Shown in pieces: positions 4,549 to 7,036 of a DNA stretch of 7,036 nt. The translations under genes and the position numbers were made by a program. Every line of letters begins with the position of its first letter. The first letter of the stretch is position 1. The notes under the pieces were generated by a model. That model made no database searches, had not been told where the DNA came from, and saw only the letters and a program-made list of their open reading frames with translations. Origin of the DNA: MWCM01 sp964558315 (GTDB taxonomy: Bacteria; Patescibacteriota; UBA1384; XYA2-FULL-43-10); contig CAZLCL010000039.1 of assembly GCA_964558315.1 (NCBI GenBank), forward strand, positions 1 to 7,036. Direction: 5' to 3'.

Positions 4549-5337
4549 TTATTCGATCCCAAAAAAATGCAAAGCTTTTTTAGAAGTGCTATTTTCGACC
4601 GTAACCAGTGGAATTTTCTTAATTTCGGCAATTTTTTTAGCTACTTCTACCACATATGCCGGCTCATTTCGCTTACCTCTGTAGGGTTCTGGCGAAAGAT
4701 AGGGACAGTCTGTTTCTAGCATGATAGAACCTAAAGGTATTTTTTTAATAGTTTCCAATATCTCAGAATTTTTTTTATATGTAACATTGCCCGTAAAGGA
4801 AATTAAAAAATTCATATCTAAAAACTTTTTTGCAAACTCATAATTACCACTAAAACAATGTATTACCCCTCTTAGTGATCCCGCATAACTTTTTAAAATC
4901 GCGCAAATATCAGCATCTGCCTCTCGCGAATGGACAATTACCGGTAATCCCAATTCAATTGCTAAATCTAACATCTGCTCAAAACAAAAAATCTGATCTT
5001 CTCTTTTGGGATAATTAGCAAAACGCGAGGACCTTTTTAAATAATAATAATCAAGGCCAATTTCGCCGATTGCTACAACCTTTTTATGTTCGGCAAGCGA
5101 TGTCAGATACGGTCGCGACTCCATATCAAGCTCTAAAGAGGAGTGAGGGTGTAACCCGATTGATGCATAAATCTCCGGATAGTGACGAGCGATTTCGACA
5201 GATCGTTTTGAGGTGCCTAAATCCACCCCCACATTTATAATATGTTGAACTCCCGCTTCTTTGGCACGAAAAATCACCGAACCAATTTCATTCTTAAACT
5301 CCGGAAAATCCAAATGCGCATGGGTATCTATATACAT
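4549..5337 (-). CDS. tatD: TatD-family metal-dependent DNase
   Basis: These cytoplasmic TIM-barrel hydrolases have 3'-5' exonuclease activity on DNA and are linked to DNA repair and fragmentation. The metal site is complete: DTHAHLD (4-10, His6 and His8), GEIGLDY (91-97, Glu92), VIVHSREA (His136), HCFSG (His160) and ETDCPYLSP (Asp210). The 262-residue length is typical. Residues 101-113 (KRSSRFANYPKRE) are a little longer than the usual loop after GLDYY, but no clear repeat is seen there. TatD often lies beside metG, as here with two genes between. The start codon directly abuts an inverted-repeat element, and no Shine-Dalgarno sequence is visible. It ends about 47 nt before the antitoxin promoter. 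Confidence 0.95.
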   Translation of the reverse strand: MYIDTHAHLDFPEFKNEIGSVIFRAKEAGVQHIINVGVDLGTSKRSVEIARHYPEIYASIGLHPHSSLELDMESRPYLTSLAEHKKVVAIGEIGLDYYYLKRSSRFANYPKREDQIFCFEQMLDLAIELGLPVIVHSREADADICAILKSYAGSLRGVIHCFSGNYEFAKKFLDMNFLISFTGNVTYKKNSEILETIKKIPLGSIMLETDCPYLSPEPYRGKRNEPAYVVEVAKKIAEIKKIPLVTVENSTSKKALHFFGIE

Positions 5338-5342
5338 AATAA

Positions 5343-5440
5343 ATTGTGAGCACTACCACAGATTTTATTTATTGATTCGCAAAGATTGATAGAATCATTA
5401 TCGCTTGTATCTGCGGAACATATCCGTGGTGGTGTTCTCC
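5343..5440. repeat. Inverted-repeat element between the transporter gene and tatD
   Basis: GAGCACTACCACAGAT (5348-5363) and ATCCGTGGTGGTGTTC (5422-5437) pair at 13 of 16 positions; a smaller TGATTC/GAATCA pair lies inside. The ends match the element at 4131-4242. It fills nearly the whole gap between the two genes, ending 6 nt from the transporter stop and starting 5 nt before the tatD start codon. Confidence 0.85.
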
Positions 5441-5446
5441 GTATTG

Positions 5447-6283
5447 TTATTTAAAAGTTACATATAAAATACATAATACTAAAACGGCGAAAGCAAAAAT
5501 ATCTCTTTTGAATAATTTCTCCTTAAACCAGAAAAAAGATAAAAAGTAAACTAAGAAGGGACCCAATACCAATATCATAGTCGTTTCGGCCACTCCAAAC
5601 TCATTATAACCGTAAAATTTTAAAACCATTTGGACTATACCCAGTAAAGCTGTAATGATAATTAGGGCAAATGAACTTTTTGACATGGCTAGCATTTTCG
5701 GCCGATAAGCCACGATAAAGATTATGGCGAGGATCGTAGTGCGCATAAAATAGAGTGATACAGGAGACATAACTTCAAGCAAGATCTTAATCGGCACAGT
5801 CTCAAACGACATTAAGAGCATAGCCAACATCGTCATCCAAGCGACTCTTGAAATTTTGATGTGGTGGTAACGGAATCTAGTTGACAACAATGCCAAAGAA
5901 GCAATGAGCCCCGCAATAAATGTTTGCCAATTTCTCTCTGATGGTAAAAATATCTCTGCCATAATAATTGTGACCAACGGAGACAACAGCATTATTAGCT
6001 CAAATTCATGGATATCCTCTTTTTGAATCCCACGATAATATAAAATATTCCAGGTTATAGCGGTGGCCACCATTATGATAACCATCAATAAATATTTTAT
6101 AGAGAATAACTTATCAATATCTACTTGCCCCCATTTTGGTAGAAGGATGGCAGAAAATATTGCAATAAACAAAAATAGTAGAGGGACAAAACGGAATAGA
6201 GGCATTTTTCTCTTGCCCAGTAATATTTTATCGGTAATTATCCCCCCAGCATATCCGATTGAAGCAATAATTGCGTTTAACAT
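5447..6283 (-). CDS. EamA/DMT-superfamily membrane transporter
   Basis: The 278-residue protein is almost entirely hydrophobic, with about ten membrane segments (near residues 2-19, 31-49, 62-84, 95-113, 119-135, 147-165, 173-193, 205-222, 230-252 and 260-277). This fits two tandem five-helix EamA halves, each ending with a typical pattern: SPLVTIIMAEIFLPSERNWQ in the first half and LGPFLVYFLSFFWFKEK in the second. Members export or exchange small metabolites; no substrate can be read from the sequence. It begins next to a REP-like hairpin and has no visible Shine-Dalgarno sequence. It carries no repeat insertion. Confidence 0.85.
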   Translation of the reverse strand: MLNAIIASIGYAGGIITDKILLGKRKMPLFRFVPLLFLFIAIFSAILLPKWGQVDIDKLFSIKYLLMVIIMVATAITWNILYYRGIQKEDIHEFELIMLLSPLVTIIMAEIFLPSERNWQTFIAGLIASLALLSTRFRYHHIKISRVAWMTMLAMLLMSFETVPIKILLEVMSPVSLYFMRTTILAIIFIVAYRPKMLAMSKSSFALIIITALLGIVQMVLKFYGYNEFGVAETTMILVLGPFLVYFLSFFWFKEKLFKRDIFAFAVLVLCILYVTFK

Positions 6284-6311
6284 GTGCTTTTGTCATGCTG
6301 CTCAGACAGTC

Positions 6312-6332
6312 ATCCTGAACTTGTTTCAGGAT
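6312..6332. repeat. REP-like hairpin, copy 1
   Basis: ATCCTGAA-CTTGT-TTCAGGAT forms a perfect 8-bp stem. The core CTGAACTTGTTTCAG is shared exactly with the hairpin at 6648-6674. The sequence before it (6294-6311, starting GTCATGCTG) looks like a partial further copy. Palindromes with this TGAACTTGTTTCA core are widespread in unrelated bacteria. Confidence 0.9.
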
Positions 6333-6339
6333 CTATTCT

Positions 6340-6630
6340 TTACAGCAACCCTTCCATTAAATCTTTATAATCAGGATTATTTTTTTCGATAATATTAAGC
6401 TTCCACTCTCGGTGCCAATTTTTAAGCTGTTTTTCTCTCGCAATAGCTGATTCGATACTTGGTGTTTCCTCAAAATAAACGATTTTATTAATATTGTATT
6501 TTGAGGTAAATCCTTAAACTAACTGATTTTTATGTTCGAATGCTCTTCTTTGCAAATTATTTGTGACACCAATATAAAAAACGTCGTTGCTTTTATTTGT
6601 GGCGATATAAACATAATATGTTTTTGACAT
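6340..6630 (-). pseudogene. GIY-YIG endonuclease gene broken by an in-frame stop
   Basis: Read from ATG at 6630 the frame gives a small single-domain GIY-YIG nuclease: YYVYIATN, DVFYIGVTNNLQRR (Tyr19-Ile-Gly, Arg28), FEHK, AIAREKQLK (Glu66) and KNWHREWK. Codon 39 (6514-6516) is TAA, where homologues usually have a glutamate or lysine codon before GFT. The rest of the frame is intact to a TAA at 6340-6342, 96 codons in all. A single base change would restore GAA. It may be a recent nonsense mutation or a sequencing error; TAA is not the codon recoded in the known CPR groups, which reassign UGA. Two REP-like hairpins flank it, and the family acts in cutting DNA in mobile or repair contexts. Confidence 0.85.
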
Positions 6631-6647
6631 CAAGCGCCTGCTATTCT

Positions 6648-6674
6648 GTCATGCTGAACTTGTTTCAGCATGAC
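6648..6674. repeat. REP-like hairpin, copy 2
   Basis: GTCATGCTGAA and TTCAGCATGAC form a perfect 11-bp stem around CTTGT, between the metG stop and the nuclease start. Being close behind metG, it could end or stabilise that transcript, though no U-run follows in the minus sense. Confidence 0.93.
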
Positions 6675-6680
6675 AATAAT

Positions 6681-7036
6681 TTATTCATTATTTATTCGTT
6701 GGAACAACGGTTCAGGCGTTAATGTTTCTAGCTGTTTTTTCATTTCTACAGCGGTTTTGGGCATGTATGGAAATAATCTGGGGATTAAAGAAGTAAGAAA
6801 ACGAAAAACAATTGATAAAACCTCTTCTAATTCATCTATTTTATTCTCTTTGGCTAGTTGCCATGGCTTCTTTTTGTCAATAAGCTCATTTTGTCTGGCA
6901 ATGCCTTCCCACATATCCTGCAAATCCTGATCAAACTTAAGCCCTTCCAAGTTTTTTGATTTATACTTTGACATTTCATTAGAAATTAGGAATTTGTCAT
7001 TTGGTATTTGATATCGATCGATCATATTCAAAGTCC
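6681..7036 (-). CDS. metG: Methionyl-tRNA synthetase, C-terminal part (continues beyond the right edge)
   Basis: The frame is open to the window edge and ends in TAA. MWEGIARQNELIDKKKPWQLAKEN and the following helices up to FPYMPKTAVEMKKQL are typical of the helical anticodon-binding domain of MetG, which charges tRNA-Met. Only about 118 residues are visible; the catalytic domain lies outside the window. A TTG at 7031 could be mistaken for a start, but the family pattern (LNMIDRY helix) continues upstream. QIPNDKFLISNEMS, between that helix and the next, is repeat-encoded and shares 17 nt with mnmA. There is no C-terminal EMAP-like tRNA-binding domain; the protein ends soon after the bundle. 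Neighbours tatD and metG fit a common gene order. Confidence 0.9.
   Translation of the reverse strand, partial: TLNMIDRYQIPNDKFLISNEMSKYKSKNLEGLKFDQDLQDMWEGIARQNELIDKKKPWQLAKENKIDELEEVLSIVFRFLTSLIPRLFPYMPKTAVEMKKQLETLTPEPLFQRINNE
6973..7014 (-). repeat. In-frame repeat in metG
   Basis: The 17-nt ATTTCATTAGAAATTAG at 6973-6989 is identical to 1169-1185 in mnmA and encodes LISNE in both genes. The adjoining AAATTCCTAATTTC and ATACCAAATGACAAA words extend it to about 14 extra residues. Confidence 0.75.

Noticed and set aside
4513..4719. Plus-strand open frame over the tatD end
   Set aside because: It is antisense to conserved TatD sequence and has no start signal or homology pattern.
6063..6392. 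Plus-strand open frame over the transporter start and REP hairpin
   Set aside because: It runs antisense to a clear membrane protein, through a repeat, and encodes nothing recognisable.
6670..6930. Plus-strand open frame over metG
   Set aside because: It is antisense to the conserved MetG anticodon-binding domain.

Overview
The window is an AT-rich bacterial scaffold with one assembly gap: 100 N at 4012-4111. All recognisable genes are read leftwards on the minus strand. In transcription order they are: the C-terminal end of methionyl-tRNA synthetase (metG, running off the right edge), a broken GIY-YIG endonuclease, a ten-helix EamA/DMT-type transporter, a TatD-family metal-dependent DNase, an orphan Phd/YefM-type antitoxin, a NifS/IscS cysteine desulfurase split by the gap, an IscU/NifU scaffold, folD and mnmA. 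The leftmost 390 bases hold repeats and no convincing gene. Small compact genes, weak or absent Shine-Dalgarno sequences, a divergent FolD and very many short dispersed repeats suggest a candidate-phyla (Patescibacteria/CPR-like) metagenome assembly. This placement is an inference and has not been tested.

Functionally, nifS, iscU and mnmA form a sulfur block. The desulfurase takes sulfur from cysteine, IscU is the scaffold on which Fe-S clusters are assembled, and MnmA uses persulfide sulfur to make 2-thiouridine at U34 of tRNA. metG and folD add translation and one-carbon functions, and metG-tatD is a common bacterial neighbourhood. The antitoxin has its own strong-looking promoter and no toxin beside it.

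The striking feature is repeat DNA. Almost every intergenic space is filled by an inverted repeat or by A/T-rich words of the AAATCC/TAAATCC type. Related repeats also lie inside conserved genes without breaking their frames: three times in mnmA, once in iscU, once (large) in nifS and once in metG. Each adds a low-complexity stretch such as NPKSQNLISN, NPKSKMLNPK or RYSLLAT at a point where the family has a short loop. One 26-bp heptamer repeat occurs twice in mnmA (25/26 identical) and is read in two different phases. A 17-nt word is shared exactly by the mnmA and metG insertions. In iscU, nifS and mnmA the insertion is bounded by a perfect palindrome, one arm of which is the conserved host-gene sequence, as if the insertion process had copied flanking host DNA in inverted orientation. 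Several start and stop codons (mnmA start; folD, iscU and antitoxin stops) lie inside repeat DNA.

The repeats therefore behave as a population of small, translation-compatible inserting elements, comparable in principle to Rickettsia palindromic elements or cyanobacterial short tandem repeats. No known family could be identified from the sequence alone.
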